A stretch of 64,000 bases of DNA, taken from assembly GCA_040403075.1 (NCBI GenBank), contig JBBALJ010000003.1:14247-78246 (forward strand), given 5' to 3'. Made by a program: the position numbers and the translations under genes. This DNA comes from RGVD01 sp040403075 (GTDB lineage: Bacteria; Bacteroidota; Bacteroidia; UKL13-3). The notes under the pieces are model-generated. The model did no database searches. It was not told the DNA's origin and saw only the letters and a list, made by a program, of their open reading frames with translations. Shown here piece by piece: positions 35,839-45,044 of the stretch (position 1 is its first letter; each line of letters opens with the position of its first letter).

Positions 35839-36500
35839 TTACTCCTTAGAATATCCTAGCCCTGCTCCAAGTCCAAATCCCGCTTCTGCGGCAAGTGGGC
35901 CTTGTAATGAAACGATGTCTGATTCGTCTGCTTCTATTCCCAAAGCTTTTCTTCTGACATCTTCAAAGGTAGGACCTTCTTTTTTATCTTCGTCCACATC
36001 CAAATCAACTCCTTGCATTGCTGCTAAAAATCTTTTATTGTCTGTGTCTTTCTTTTGTGCTGATTTCAATGTTTGAATTAATTCTGGCATTGAAAGATTT
36101 TCTTCTAGTTCTTCGTAATTCTTCCAGTGACCTAAAAGAAAAACTTCACCCTCTAAAGCGGCTAAATCTAGTTCTGACCAGCCAGAACCATTGCCGCTAG
36201 TTGGTTTGGGTCGTCCAACTTAATACCACCGCAAACTTCAAGAATTCGGTTGATAGTTGGAACGTCTAGAGCATCCTCTAGTAAATCTCTGTCTGCTACC
36301 AATTCTGGTAGTTGCTTTTCTAGTGCGACTGCACATGCATCGATTAGAATATCTAACGTTTCATCTTCTGTTGTAACGTCTGCTGTTCTCTGAACTGCGA
36401 TCATAAACTTGCGTAGCTCTTTAATTGATAAAGGCTTCAACTTTACTGTTGCGCCATTTTGTAGAGTAATTTCTTCTACGCTATATACTGTAGTTGCCAA
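35839..36500 (-). CDS. Tail assembly chaperone, -1 frameshift fusion (G-T)
   Basis: The second reading frame (35839 up to the slip site) continues the first after a -1 shift at CCCAAAC (36204-36210), giving a 220-residue fusion. The second part begins PTSGNGSGWSELDLAALEGE, contains FLLGHWKNYEEL, and ends near FLAAMQGVDLD and a Gly-rich tail, the usual T-domain pattern. An ATG at 36090 inside this frame is unlikely to be a separate start. The fusion helps load the tape measure, which is the next gene. Confidence 0.85.
36168..36500 (-). CDS. Tail assembly chaperone, unshifted form (G)
   Basis: A 110-residue protein made when no frameshift occurs. I choose the TTG at 36500 because a perfect AGGAGG (36507-36512) lies six bases upstream; the longer reading from another TTG at 36527 would run through this ribosome site. 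The protein is helical with a short beta N-terminus and would coat the tape measure during assembly. It stops at 36168 shortly after the slippery heptamer. Confidence 0.85.
   Translation of the reverse strand: MATTVYSVEEITLQNGATVKLKPLSIKELRKFMIAVQRTADVTTEDETLDILIDACAVALEKQLPELVADRDLLEDALDVPTINRILEVCGGIKLDDPNQLAAMVLAGQN
36204..36210 (-). other. Programmed -1 frameshift site CCCAAAC
   Basis: A canonical X-XXY-YYZ heptamer read in frame as C-CCA-AAC, 12 codons before the stop of the first chaperone frame. A shift joins it to the open -1 frame that encodes the T domain. Confidence 0.88.
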
Positions 36501-36529
36501 TTTAATCCTCCTAGGATCTAGTCTCAATT

Positions 36530-36558
36530 ATTATAACATATAGACTTTATCACTACAA
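36530..36558 (-). promoter_or_regulatory. Promoter of chaperone / tape measure operon
   Basis: TTGTAG (36553-36558), a 17-base spacer and a perfect TATAAT (36530-36535). The leader is about 23 bases with AGGAGG. It begins next to the T-tract of the preceding terminator. Confidence 0.6.
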
Positions 36559-36560
36559 AC

Positions 36561-36584
36561 AGAAAACCCCCCATTCCTGGGGGG
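36561..36584 (-). terminator. Strong intrinsic terminator after major tail protein
   Basis: A 7-bp stem of six G-C pairs plus one A-T (36567-36573 with 36578-36584), a 4-base loop, then TTTTCTGTTT on the minus strand. Confidence 0.88.
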
Positions 36585-36605
36585 CCCTGTTAATTAATAA
36601 ATTAA

Positions 36606-37328
36606 TTACGCTAGAACTCGGTCAATAATCTTACCGTACTCTGAACCTGTGTAAGCAGCGTCTGGAAGCAGACGGAATGTTACTGGGAAAGTAGTTGGTG
36701 TATTACGAGCAAGTGAGAACTGTGACTGTTGTACTGACAAAACGCGACGTGCATAATATACACGCTCTGTGTTTGCATTAACATCGCCTGAAGTTCCCTT
36801 TGCAATTGAAGGTGCTTCACCTACTGCAAATAGCTGGCGCTCTGTTGGTTGAATACCAAGAGCTCCTGCCTCCATGCCTAGTGTTAAGTCTCTATCATCT
36901 GCACCAGTTGCACCCTTTGTTGGGTACTGATCTGTTGATGTAGTTCCACTCTTTGTAAGGGTTGATCCACCCTGTCCAAATACAGTTAGAACGTTTGCAA
37001 GTGTTCCTTCTGCTAATTCTGTTGCAATCATAACTTCCATTGCAGACTTAAATAGCTTGGCTGTATCAAGAAGCTGATCTACTGTTACTGAATCGTATGT
37101 TGGATTGTAAGTAATTTGAAGACCGTTATTTGTGTAACCTACGTTACGAACTTTTGTTGATGCTGATTCAAGTGCTACTGTTGCTGCTGTTCTTGGTGCG
37201 AACGCAATTCCAGTTGCTCCTGTGGTATCCAAAAGATTTTCTACGTACGTTGGGTCTGTTGAATCCTTTACTGATACGTATAGTGGTGACGCACCAACAA
37301 GGATATTTTTTGCATTATTAAATGCCAT
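36606..37328 (-). CDS. Major tail protein
   Basis: A 240-residue tube-forming protein with a beta-sandwich look and Ala/Thr/Gly/Val-rich composition. It lies between connector genes and tail chaperones, as in most siphophages. A perfect GGAGG ribosome site, its own upstream promoter and a strong terminator directly after it fit very high expression. No sheath gene is present, so the tail is non-contractile. Confidence 0.8.
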   Translation of the reverse strand: MAFNNAKNILVGASPLYVSVKDSTDPTYVENLLDTTGATGIAFAPRTAATVALESASTKVRNVGYTNNGLQITYNPTYDSVTVDQLLDTAKLFKSAMEVMIATELAEGTLANVLTVFGQGGSTLTKSGTTSTDQYPTKGATGADDRDLTLGMEAGALGIQPTERQLFAVGEAPSIAKGTSGDVNANTERVYYARRVLSVQQSQFSLARNTPTTFPVTFRLLPDAAYTGSEYGKIIDRVLA

Positions 37329-37408
37329 TGTTTTACCTCCTGTTTTTTAAAATAATATTAAGTTGTAAATATAAAACTGTTGGCTGGCTAGGCCGTTCCT
37401 CTTACCTA

Positions 37409-37437
37409 ATTTTAGTGTATAATGCCCCCAAAGGCAA
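37409..37437 (-). promoter_or_regulatory. Promoter of major tail protein gene
   Basis: TTGCCT (37432-37437), a 17-base spacer and TAAAAT (37409-37414). It gives a leader of roughly 70 bases containing a GGCC/TAGCC palindromic stretch and then GGAGG. Confidence 0.6.
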
Positions 37438-37440
37438 ACC

Positions 37441-37953
37441 CTAAATAAACCGCCCATTAGTATCAGATATACGTGAGTACTTAATCTCAAGCACTACGTC
37501 GGCTGATAAAAAGCCTTGAAGTTCTTCAGAAGGCCCAGTTGGAGAAATATCAGATATAAATATGCTGTAGAACTTAAACTTATCTGATACCTCAGACCAT
37601 AGATTAACATCTCTTGCAGACCCATCCATTCTTCTAAATAGGTCGGTCATAAAGTTTCTAATTTGATTGATCTCAGAGACATCTGTAGAGTAGATAGTAA
37701 ACAAAACTTGCTCGCAGCAAATAGCCCAGTTATCCTCGTATGACATTCCAATCTTGTCATATACAATATGGCTTTTTCCACTTAAAAATTGATTAAGTTC
37801 TGGAGACTGCTGAACTGGAATAATAGGAACAATTGCCTCTCCGATATTGTCTGAATAATAATCGTTTTCATCTAATATACCTATGGTCAATATTTGGTCC
37901 CACAAATACTTTCTAATTTCTAGTGTTGCATCTAATTTATAATCAGTTGTCAT
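37441..37953 (-). CDS. Tail terminator-like protein
   Basis: A 170-residue mixed alpha/beta protein directly before the major tail gene, where the tail terminator sits in siphophages. It includes an inner beta region (QVLFTIYSTDVSEINQIRNFM) typical of that fold. ATGA overlap with the upstream gene. Role by position and fold impression. Confidence 0.55.
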   Translation of the reverse strand: MTTDYKLDATLEIRKYLWDQILTIGILDENDYYSDNIGEAIVPIIPVQQSPELNQFLSGKSHIVYDKIGMSYEDNWAICCEQVLFTIYSTDVSEINQIRNFMTDLFRRMDGSARDVNLWSEVSDKFKFYSIFISDISPTGPSEELQGFLSADVVLEIKYSRISDTNGRFI

Positions 37954-38735
37954 AGTGCTCCTCCAAATGCTTGCGTTAATGCGGTATCTGCCTGAGACCG
38001 TATTGCATTGCTAGAAAAAGAATATTGAACTCTTTTAATATTATTTGGCACAGATAGTGCTTTTGACATTGATGTATTAAATAATTTTTGAAATCCCGAT
38101 TTTTTAATTGTTTCATTAATTAATTGCCCGCTAAAATATCTAGAATAAAGTAAGTCAAAGGAGTTCTTTACAAATGACCCTCCTGGGCGTTTAACGGTCA
38201 CTGAGGCCCCTTTGGGCATGAAGACAGTCATTCCATCTATCTCAAATACTAAGCGCTCTGCTGACCTAGGAGCTATTTGTATGGCCTCTCCACGTTCCAT
38301 CACAGAGGCTTTATTTGCAAATACGTGTTTGCGTCCTCTAAGCTTTGTTGGAACAGCATTTTTAGAAGGAAGAAATTCATAATCAAATGCAAATGACAGT
38401 CCATCTTGTGATACTTTATTTAACTTAAAAAGTCTTGATGTTGCTTGCCCAGTTTTTTTCCACTCATAAACATGGTGTAGGGACTTAGGTTTTGTTCTAG
38501 CCTGTGCATCAATATAGGCTGGAAAATCTTTTTGAATTTGATCAAATATTGTCTTTGTAAATCTTTGCTGAAAAGCTTTATTTTTTGTTAACTTGGAAAT
38601 TACAGCTGCCTCATAATAAATATACGCAGAAATTTGTGCAACTGTACTGTCTTTAAATACGGCTTTATCACGGTTACCTACTACAAGTCTTTCTAGGCCA
38701 CTCGCTGCTTGAACTAACATTGCACTAGAGTCCAA
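37950..38735 (-). CDS. Neck / HK97-gp10-like protein
   Basis: A 261-residue basic protein in the connector block. Order suggests a gp10-like neck or head-closure component. The start is uncertain: a TTG at 38735 has GGAGA nine bases upstream, while an ATG at 38720 has no ribosome site. It overlaps the preceding gene by 11 bases if TTG is used. Confidence 0.5.
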   Translation of the reverse strand: MDSSAMLVQAASGLERLVVGNRDKAVFKDSTVAQISAYIYYEAAVISKLTKNKAFQQRFTKTIFDQIQKDFPAYIDAQARTKPKSLHHVYEWKKTGQATSRLFKLNKVSQDGLSFAFDYEFLPSKNAVPTKLRGRKHVFANKASVMERGEAIQIAPRSAERLVFEIDGMTVFMPKGASVTVKRPGGSFVKNSFDLLYSRYFSGQLINETIKKSGFQKLFNTSMSKALSVPNNIKRVQYSFSSNAIRSQADTALTQAFGGAL

Positions 38736-39153
38736 TTTGCTGATTCTCCGATCTCATTACAGATGAATTAAAGCCCATTGTTTTTCCAAATGGGTCTGTT
38801 ATTGGTGTCGTTCCAATTACTTCAAAAACTGTAGGGCTATCTGAAGGAAAATTTAATTCTTTCCAAATAACGTTATCTTCTGAATCACGAATGTTTGTAA
38901 TTTTTTCTCTGGTTGTAAGTCTATCAATTGTTCTAACTTGAACAATTTGCTCATTTTTATATTTGTTGCTAAAAGTTTGACTATCGCTTCCTCTGGCTGT
39001 TGCTGAATTTCTAATAACCCCCTTTGCATAACAATTGATTGTTTTTGAATAATCCCATTCTTTTTTAATAGCACCAGTGTTTGGATCTTGTGAATCTACT
39101 TGCATATAAACATCTAATTTCATTGATAGCAATGATCCAATTAAATCGTTCAT
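38725..39153 (-). CDS. Head-closure / stopper-like protein
   Basis: A 142-residue mainly beta protein (IVQVRTIDRLTTREKITNIRD) between adaptor and neck genes, the place of the head-tail stopper. The ATG shares its A with the upstream stop (TAATG). Confidence 0.5.
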   Translation of the reverse strand: MNDLIGSLLSMKLDVYMQVDSQDPNTGAIKKEWDYSKTINCYAKGVIRNSATARGSDSQTFSNKYKNEQIVQVRTIDRLTTREKITNIRDSEDNVIWKELNFPSDSPTVFEVIGTTPITDPFGKTMGFNSSVMRSENQQIGL

Positions 39154-40133
39154 TAAATTATTACCGATTTAGTTATGACGTATTCAGCTAATAGTTGGTC
39201 TGCATATGAGTTTCCAGTACCAGTAAAAGCACTACCGTTGTAATCAAATTTCCAATCAAATGTCTGAATAGATTTTATATATTTATTTCTCCATTCTTTA
39301 TCATTAGAGAAAAAGTCTTTCATTAATTCTATGCATGCTAGCTCTACTTCATCTGGTACTTTATTCCAGCCAAATCTTCCAGCGACTTTGTATTTAACTC
39401 CGTCACCAAATCCGCCGTATCCGTAATCGTTAATTGATGGTGGAACCATGCCATTAGCAATATAGACAGTATTGTCAATCATGCTTGCACGGTTAATTCT
39501 AATACCATATCCAGTTTCTGAAACTTGAACATCGTATCCCCAATTATTTATATTATTAATTCCATCATATAAAAGAATATCATTTACGTAAAGTTCATGA
39601 AGCTCATTTAACTTCATAGGTAAGGGAAGGATATCTGATCCTGATCCATAAACAGTGTGTATATCATCGTAAAGAAAAAAGTTTTGTAATGTATAGTTTT
39701 CTATTTTTTTACGTGCATATCTTTCTGCCATTTTTAAATCTTTAAATGATTTATACATAGGGTCTGATGGGTCAGTGCTTGTTCCTAAATAAAGAGAAGC
39801 CTGACTAAAATTAGTATATGGAGTAACAACAAATATATCATGTGTTGAAGAAACTGCAGATCCGCTTATACTGTATTCCCAAACAAGCTTGAGAGTCTTG
39901 TTTCGATTTGTAATGCTTAATGGCAAATATACGTTATATAGGCCAATATTTGTTTCATCTTTTTCTGATGTTAAAGTTGTAATTAATGTAGACGGATTAA
40001 TGGCTGGAGAAATTGCTGGATCTTCTGTTGTATCATAAACTTTTACAGAAGGAACAGCATCGGAGTCTATAACTTCACCCTTCCAAAATATTTGATGTGA
40101 AATTGGTGAGTTGGTTCCTACTAAGATCTCCAT
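39153..40133 (-). CDS. Head-tail connector with extra N-terminal beta domain
   Basis: A 326-residue protein. The C-terminal half (FKDLKMAERYARKKIENYT and CIELMKDFFSNDKEWRNKYI) resembles the helical gp6-like adaptor that binds the portal. The N-terminal 110 residues form a separate Ig-like beta domain, an unusual fusion. AAGGAG is six bases before the ATG. Confidence 0.6.
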   Translation of the reverse strand: MEILVGTNSPISHQIFWKGEVIDSDAVPSVKVYDTTEDPAISPAINPSTLITTLTSEKDETNIGLYNVYLPLSITNRNKTLKLVWEYSISGSAVSSTHDIFVVTPYTNFSQASLYLGTSTDPSDPMYKSFKDLKMAERYARKKIENYTLQNFFLYDDIHTVYGSGSDILPLPMKLNELHELYVNDILLYDGINNINNWGYDVQVSETGYGIRINRASMIDNTVYIANGMVPPSINDYGYGGFGDGVKYKVAGRFGWNKVPDEVELACIELMKDFFSNDKEWRNKYIKSIQTFDWKFDYNGSAFTGTGNSYADQLLAEYVITKSVII

Positions 40134-40153
40134 TTATATCTCCTTGTATTACT

Positions 40154-40561
40154 TTAGTTGTAGAACTCTTGAGCTTCCTTTGGGGTTGCTATTCTAAATC
40201 CTTCTTCTTCTTCTACATCAAAGATATCCTGAGCTTCTTTTGATGGCATAGCCACAAATGGATGCTCCTTGGTAAATGTATGACCTTGAATATCGTATCT
40301 AAAGTTTGCTCTTGTCATTCTAACAAGAACCGTGTCTGGGTCCTGTGCTTTGTTTGGATCAAATTTTGGAATAACTTCAATCTTGTCTTCGTCTTTTACA
40401 TCTTCAATACTTTTTAATGTTTTTTGATATACAGACCAGCTTACGCCTTCTTCAGTTAGTGCTGCTATTACGTCTGTCTTGTTCTTTAGTCCTTGTGTTT
40501 CAACGCCGAAATCCTCAGCGACCTTTTTTAATTCGGATACTTTTAATGTATCAAATGACAT
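40154..40561 (-). CDS. HeH/SAP-domain head protein
   Basis: A 135-residue protein. Residues 4-40 (LKVSELKKVAEDFGVETQGLKNKTDVIAAL) form a helix-extended loop-helix of the HeH/SAP/Rho-N kind, usually DNA binding. The remainder is acidic with a beta core. It sits right after the major capsid gene with its own promoter, so it may be a capsid-lining or decoration protein. Confidence 0.6.
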   Translation of the reverse strand: MSFDTLKVSELKKVAEDFGVETQGLKNKTDVIAALTEEGVSWSVYQKTLKSIEDVKDEDKIEVIPKFDPNKAQDPDTVLVRMTRANFRYDIQGHTFTKEHPFVAMPSKEAQDIFDVEEEEGFRIATPKEAQEFYN

Positions 40562-40589
40562 GGATATACTCCTTTTTCTAGGTAAAACA

Positions 40590-40618
40590 ATTATAGCATT
40601 ATTAAATTAAAATGAAAA
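40590..40618 (-). promoter_or_regulatory. Promoter of connector operon
   Basis: TTTTCA (40613-40618), a 17-base spacer and TGC-TATAAT (-10 at 40590-40595, extended). The -35 box coincides with the T-tract of the preceding terminator. Confidence 0.65.
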
Positions 40619-40640
40619 GCCCCCAAAATTAATTGGGGGC
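40615..40640 (-). terminator. Strong intrinsic terminator after major capsid gene
   Basis: An 8-bp stem GCCCCCAA/TTGGGGGC (40619-40626 with 40633-40640), a 6-base loop and a T-tract on the minus strand. Confidence 0.88.
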
Positions 40641-40664
40641 CTTTCTTGCAAGCCTATTTCCTAA

Positions 40665-41714
40665 TTAGGAAGCGACCTTAACGTTCTTAACGACTACCCA
40701 TGCGTCAGCTTGTTCAATTTGAACGCCAACACGAGTAAACATTGTGTATTCGATTGAGTCCTTTTTTGGCCAGAAGAAACGATAAACAGTTACATCACGC
40801 TTAACACCAATAACAACGTTATTTGGGAATGTCAAGTGGATATCTCCGTGGTCTCCTGATGGTGAAGAATAATCACCAGTCTGTGTCTCCTTTAGAAGTG
40901 GAACTTCAACAATTGGAATACCGAATGCGTATGGAGCAACATAACCTGCTGGTCCACCGACTACTGGAACATCTCCACGGATAATGCCTGAGGCAATGTC
41001 CTGTGGGGTAACGTTCTGGATATTCTGTGAGTTTGAGTACAAGTAATCCTGGATCAAGTTTGAACCTGATAGGAAGCGAAGGTCTGTACGACGTTGCTTG
41101 TACTTACGTGGAAGTGCCTTAAGTGCTGAGTTAAATACAGCACGGGAAATTCCCGCACCTGCTGCATCGACTACGCGACCATTGGTCTTAGCCTTCTTAA
41201 CTGCACCGTCAAATGACTTGTAAAGATTGTCTGTAGATAGTGCTGTATTTCCGTTAAGAATTACATCTTCAATATCGTTACCTGCCTGTGTTGCCATCAA
41301 ACGTGCAATGTGATCTTCAAGATCTGCACCCTCGATGTTATCTTCTAGAGATTCTGTTGAAAGCTCCCAATCTAAACGAAGCTTCTTTGTTGTTAGAGAG
41401 ATCTTTGAGAAAGTTACTGCTGAATTTGCAGAAGTATCTTCTCCTTCTGATGCAAGCTTCATAAGCTTTTCGCCTACTGACATGCGGTCAATCTCTGTTG
41501 TATCTGATTTCATTCGGACTGTACGGGCGACCTTACCAATTACGGTAGCATCGAACATATAATCTAGAAATCTAGCTGATTGTTCTGGGTTAAGCAGACC
41601 ACCGTTACCATTTTCTGATGCACGATGTGATCCTGTACCACCAGTTACAGACGCGAACGTTCCTGTACCAGTAGTGCCAGCTGCTGCTGCCTTTTCTAAT
41701 AATTCATTACTCAT
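40665..41714 (-). CDS. Major capsid protein (HK97 fold)
   Basis: A 349-residue protein. After a flexible Gly/Thr N-terminus, it shows the helix GLLNPEQSARFLDYMFDATV, an E-loop-like region, and the WELSTESLEDNIEGADLEDHIA segment. The C-terminal part is beta-rich, typical of HK97-type capsids of large actinobacteriophages. It follows the protease, has an AGGTAGGTG ribosome site and is followed by a strong terminator. Confidence 0.88.
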   Translation of the reverse strand: MSNELLEKAAAAGTTGTGTFASVTGGTGSHRASENGNGGLLNPEQSARFLDYMFDATVIGKVARTVRMKSDTTEIDRMSVGEKLMKLASEGEDTSANSAVTFSKISLTTKKLRLDWELSTESLEDNIEGADLEDHIARLMATQAGNDIEDVILNGNTALSTDNLYKSFDGAVKKAKTNGRVVDAAGAGISRAVFNSALKALPRKYKQRRTDLRFLSGSNLIQDYLYSNSQNIQNVTPQDIASGIIRGDVPVVGGPAGYVAPYAFGIPIVEVPLLKETQTGDYSSPSGDHGDIHLTFPNNVVIGVKRDVTVYRFFWPKKDSIEYTMFTRVGVQIEQADAWVVVKNVKVAS

Positions 41715-41728
41715 TTATTTCACCTACC

Positions 41729-43054
41729 TTATTTGATTAATTCGTGTACGGAACCGAGGAAAGAACCGTTCCAAGTTGTTTTTGATTTCTGTAAAACTTC
41801 CTGAGACCCGCCAAGGTCACTGGACTTCTTAATTGCGGTATCGCCTTCTACGGCATCTACACGCTTCTCAACATTGTTGAGTATGTTATTAATGTCTGCA
41901 ACTGACTTTGAAAGTGTTGCATTTTGTTCTGCCAATTCTGTAATTTTTGTTTCAACGCTCTTTGTTAAAGATTCAACTGAATCCTTGATTGCTGAAACCT
42001 GAGCAGTATTTAACTCTGCTGACTTATTTACAGTTTCTGAGAAAAAGTTTTTAATGTCGCCTAGCATCTTTGCAAAATCAGGTTCATCAACCTCAACTTC
42101 TGATACGTCGGCTGCTTTTTCCAGAGTTTCGGCAGGAGCGTCTGCTACTACATCTTCTGCAGGAGCTTCAGCTGGTGCTTCTTCGGCAACAACTGATGTT
42201 TCTTCTACGGCTGCTTCTGGTGCTACTGCATCTTCTGCAACTACGTTTTCTGTGTTTTCTGACACTTCATTACCTCCTTCTGCGTTGGCCTGCTTTGCAA
42301 TTTTTTGTGTATCAGGCAACGACAATCTTGATTGCTTGTGCAAGTCAAGAATTTTATCAATCTCTTTTGACTTATTAACATCATTACTTTCAACCCAACC
42401 AATTAATTCGGTTTCTTTACCAGTAACTGGTGATGTATAAGTTTTTTCTGTTGAGATAAAAACAGAATCACTTTCTTCGCAATAAAAAATATTTTCTGTA
42501 ACTACGTCTGCTGCAATTCCTTTAAAAACAAGTTGTCCATTTACTTTTGAAATTGACAAAATGTTACAAAGCTCATTTGCTGGTGAGTCTACAATTGAAA
42601 GCTCTAGCAGGTCATAGTCCTTAATAAATCTAACGGATTTACCAGTTGATTTATTTACTTCATTATCTGATTCATTAATCTTTCCGCCGATTGAAAAACC
42701 TGATAGCGTTCCATCGAGAACTTTTTCCCAAGTATCTTGAGCACCCTTTGAAATGTATGCATCTACATAAACTCCATGGTAAAACTCTTTTGTTGATGGG
42801 TCATAGAATGTTTCTGGTTTAAAAGAAACAACTTTGCCAACTGCAAGTGGGGTGTGCATCTCACGAAGATTTCCACGGAAACCCTCAAATGCTTTTAAAC
42901 TTGCCTCTGAAGTAACTACGTCACCAGTTTGATCTACATTGTCTAAAGTTGCAAAACCTGAGACGGTTCTTTTCTCTCTATTAACCTTAGTAAAGGGAAC
43001 GGAAAGATAAATGTTTTCGCCACTGGATGACCAGTAAGATTTTTCAATATTCAT
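41729..43054 (-). CDS. Prohead protease with scaffold-like C-terminus
   Basis: A 441-residue protein. Residues 15-165 are an HK97-type protease of the U35 kind: H67 (REMHTPLAVGKV), S121 (SGFSIGG) and the LLELSIVDSPAN strand. The C-terminal half is Ala/Glu/Val-rich, then coiled-coil with heptads, and is likely the internal scaffold cut away during maturation. The ATG has no ribosome site, but a TAAAAT box is seven bases before it. Confidence 0.82.
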   Translation of the reverse strand: MNIEKSYWSSSGENIYLSVPFTKVNREKRTVSGFATLDNVDQTGDVVTSEASLKAFEGFRGNLREMHTPLAVGKVVSFKPETFYDPSTKEFYHGVYVDAYISKGAQDTWEKVLDGTLSGFSIGGKINESDNEVNKSTGKSVRFIKDYDLLELSIVDSPANELCNILSISKVNGQLVFKGIAADVVTENIFYCEESDSVFISTEKTYTSPVTGKETELIGWVESNDVNKSKEIDKILDLHKQSRLSLPDTQKIAKQANAEGGNEVSENTENVVAEDAVAPEAAVEETSVVAEEAPAEAPAEDVVADAPAETLEKAADVSEVEVDEPDFAKMLGDIKNFFSETVNKSAELNTAQVSAIKDSVESLTKSVETKITELAEQNATLSKSVADINNILNNVEKRVDAVEGDTAIKKSSDLGGSQEVLQKSKTTWNGSFLGSVHELIK

Positions 43055-43061
43055 ATGCTTT

Positions 43062-43090
43062 ATTTTATACTGTTATGTGATATAACGCAA
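43062..43090 (-). promoter_or_regulatory. Promoter of protease-capsid operon, leaderless type
   Basis: TTGCGT (43085-43090), a 17-base spacer, TAAAAT (43062-43067), then seven bases to the ATG at 43054, which has no ribosome site. Confidence 0.55.
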
Positions 43091-43108
43091 ATAGTGGTCG
43101 AGTAGAGT

Positions 43109-44695
43109 TTATCCTACTTGGCGGCCATCGCCTTTTGAATTTCTGCCTTCTCCAGATTTATCTGGGGAATTTGCAGACCTCTCGGAATCTCTAGATCTGG
43201 TTTTTCCAGCTTGGGCGGTTTGCTCTGCGGCGTCCTGTGCTTTTAGGTCTACAACCTCATCTCCACCTTCAATTGGAATCATGCCTTTTCTAATTCTAAC
43301 TTCATTAGGAGTAATTACCTGCATACGTAAATATCTTTCATCAATCTTAGACTGAGTGTCTTCGTCTGTCAGGGTTAGCTCATTAAATTTAATTAAAAGA
43401 GCATCTGTTTTTTCTTCAATAATTTTATTTATTTTCTTTGCTAAATTGTTTTGAGCTGGTCCACAGACCTGCTCTCTAAATGTTTTATCAGCATCTCTGG
43501 CAACAGCTAAATTAACTCCTGCTGGTGTTCCAACTTTATTAATAGGAACTCTATGGGCAAGTAAAATTTCGTCTCTATTTGAAAGTCTGTATGTATTAAA
43601 TGAGCCTTCTTGGGTGCCAGCCTCAATAGGCTCCATTTTAAATTCTACCTTTGAGTCTGGTGAATCTGGTGGAAGGGGAATATATAGGGATCTATGATTC
43701 TTTCCTTTTAATCCAACCTGGAAAAATTCAAGTAATTTTCTTTCTGATTCAGTTGAAAGCTTTGCTCCCTTTACTGTAATAATATAACGTGGGACTGCTT
43801 TATTCTCAAAGTAGTCTAGGTTATACTTTCCTGCAAATTCATTCCCAGCCATAGCATTCTGAGCAGCAATAATATCTGGAATTCCATAATAATTATTTGT
43901 TGGCGTGTACTTTTTTAAATGAATAACTTCATTTGGGCGATCTTCTTGTCCAACAATTGGGTTCTCTGTTTCCATGTCCCCAAAGTTTTTAAAGTAAACA
44001 GCCTTGCCGTAAAGCAATTGAATAAATCCATCTCTTAATCTACGGACTCTCATTGTCTTTGCTGGAATGTGTCCAATGTATCCTATATTGCCTGCTACAG
44101 TTCTACCAATTTCAATGTATCCGTTTCCAGTTGCTTCCAAGTCTACATAAGCTTTTATTAATGTTTCTGTAAATGTTTCTTCTTCGTTTACTGACTCTAG
44201 CCAAGACTCTAGGTCCTGCTTAATTCTATTTAGCTTTTTCCTAGCTCTTTCTAATTGTTTTTCATCTGTAATTGTATCTAGTACATCATTAGTTCTATTT
44301 GTTTCAACAAAGGAGTATCCGAGGCCAACTATATTTGATACCTTGGCATTTATTGCAGAATAGTTGTATGGGGAAATTTCATAAATTTTAGAAAGATAAT
44401 CTAGGTTGTATGGTGGCTCAATTAAATCAAACATTGCATAGCCAGTAATAGCCTGTGCTAGAAGGTTTTGCTGTGTTCCAGTTCCTTCTTTTCCAACAAA
44501 TCTTTTCTGGATATCTCTACTTATTTTTCGCCTAAATGTAGATCCTAGACCATTAAGTTTTTTTAATTCGTCTCCATCTAAATTAAAAGGATCCGTATTT
44601 TCAACAATTGACTTCGAACTAAACTTTAGCCAATCTGCTGCATTTGAAATACTAATAGATTCTTGATTTTCGTTTTCATCTTCAATAAATTGCAT
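43109..44695 (-). CDS. Portal protein
   Basis: A 528-residue dodecameric vertex protein. The core includes IYEISPYNYSAINAKVSNIVG, EATGNGYIEIGR, the GIPDIIAAQNAMAGN helix and HRVPINKVGTP, all typical of PBSX/HK97-type portals. A charged, Ser/Gly-rich tail of about 45 residues ends the protein. GAGGTGG precedes the ATG, and TAATG couples it to the upstream gene. Confidence 0.92.
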   Translation of the reverse strand: MQFIEDENENQESISISNAADWLKFSSKSIVENTDPFNLDGDELKKLNGLGSTFRRKISRDIQKRFVGKEGTGTQQNLLAQAITGYAMFDLIEPPYNLDYLSKIYEISPYNYSAINAKVSNIVGLGYSFVETNRTNDVLDTITDEKQLERARKKLNRIKQDLESWLESVNEEETFTETLIKAYVDLEATGNGYIEIGRTVAGNIGYIGHIPAKTMRVRRLRDGFIQLLYGKAVYFKNFGDMETENPIVGQEDRPNEVIHLKKYTPTNNYYGIPDIIAAQNAMAGNEFAGKYNLDYFENKAVPRYIITVKGAKLSTESERKLLEFFQVGLKGKNHRSLYIPLPPDSPDSKVEFKMEPIEAGTQEGSFNTYRLSNRDEILLAHRVPINKVGTPAGVNLAVARDADKTFREQVCGPAQNNLAKKINKIIEEKTDALLIKFNELTLTDEDTQSKIDERYLRMQVITPNEVRIRKGMIPIEGGDEVVDLKAQDAAEQTAQAGKTRSRDSERSANSPDKSGEGRNSKGDGRQVG

Positions 44696-45036
44696 TATCT
44701 TCCACCTCTTAGTTGTTTCATTTCATCTTTGTAGTTTCCAATATCCAATGGATCTGGAACTAGTCCCCACTCAAGTCTTTGCTTTTGATGCTCAAAGTCT
44801 TCGTCGCTAATTTTCCGCCTAGAGGAAAGAAACTTAGGCCCGCCTTCATATATGCCGTATGAGCGAACTTCTCTAGCCAAAGCATTCATTCTTGATCGGT
44901 TGTTCTTTTTTGACGTGACTGAAAGGAAGTTGCCATCATCGTCTCCAATCCATCTGCCGTCTGGCATTTCCCAGACATATATACCTAAAGTAGATTCTTC
45001 GTCTAAAACTTTATGATTGAGCTTTTTAATATCCAT
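44695..45036 (-). CDS. Portal-adjacent hypothetical protein
   Basis: A 113-residue protein with an N-terminal beta part (GIYVWEMPDGRWIGDDDGNFLSV) and a charged helical end. I do not recognise a family. It is the first gene of the head operon and couples to the portal, so it may be a head assembly factor. A TAGAAT box eight bases before the ATG and no ribosome site suggest a leaderless start. Confidence 0.65.
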   Translation of the reverse strand: MDIKKLNHKVLDEESTLGIYVWEMPDGRWIGDDDGNFLSVTSKKNNRSRMNALAREVRSYGIYEGGPKFLSSRRKISDEDFEHQKQRLEWGLVPDPLDIGNYKDEMKQLRGGR

Positions 45037-45044
45037 AGATTAGT

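Noticed and set aside
35839..36090. Second chaperone frame as an independent gene from the ATG at 36090
   Set aside because: No ribosome site, and the same frame is open upstream to a canonical slippery heptamer with conserved T-domain residues before the ATG.
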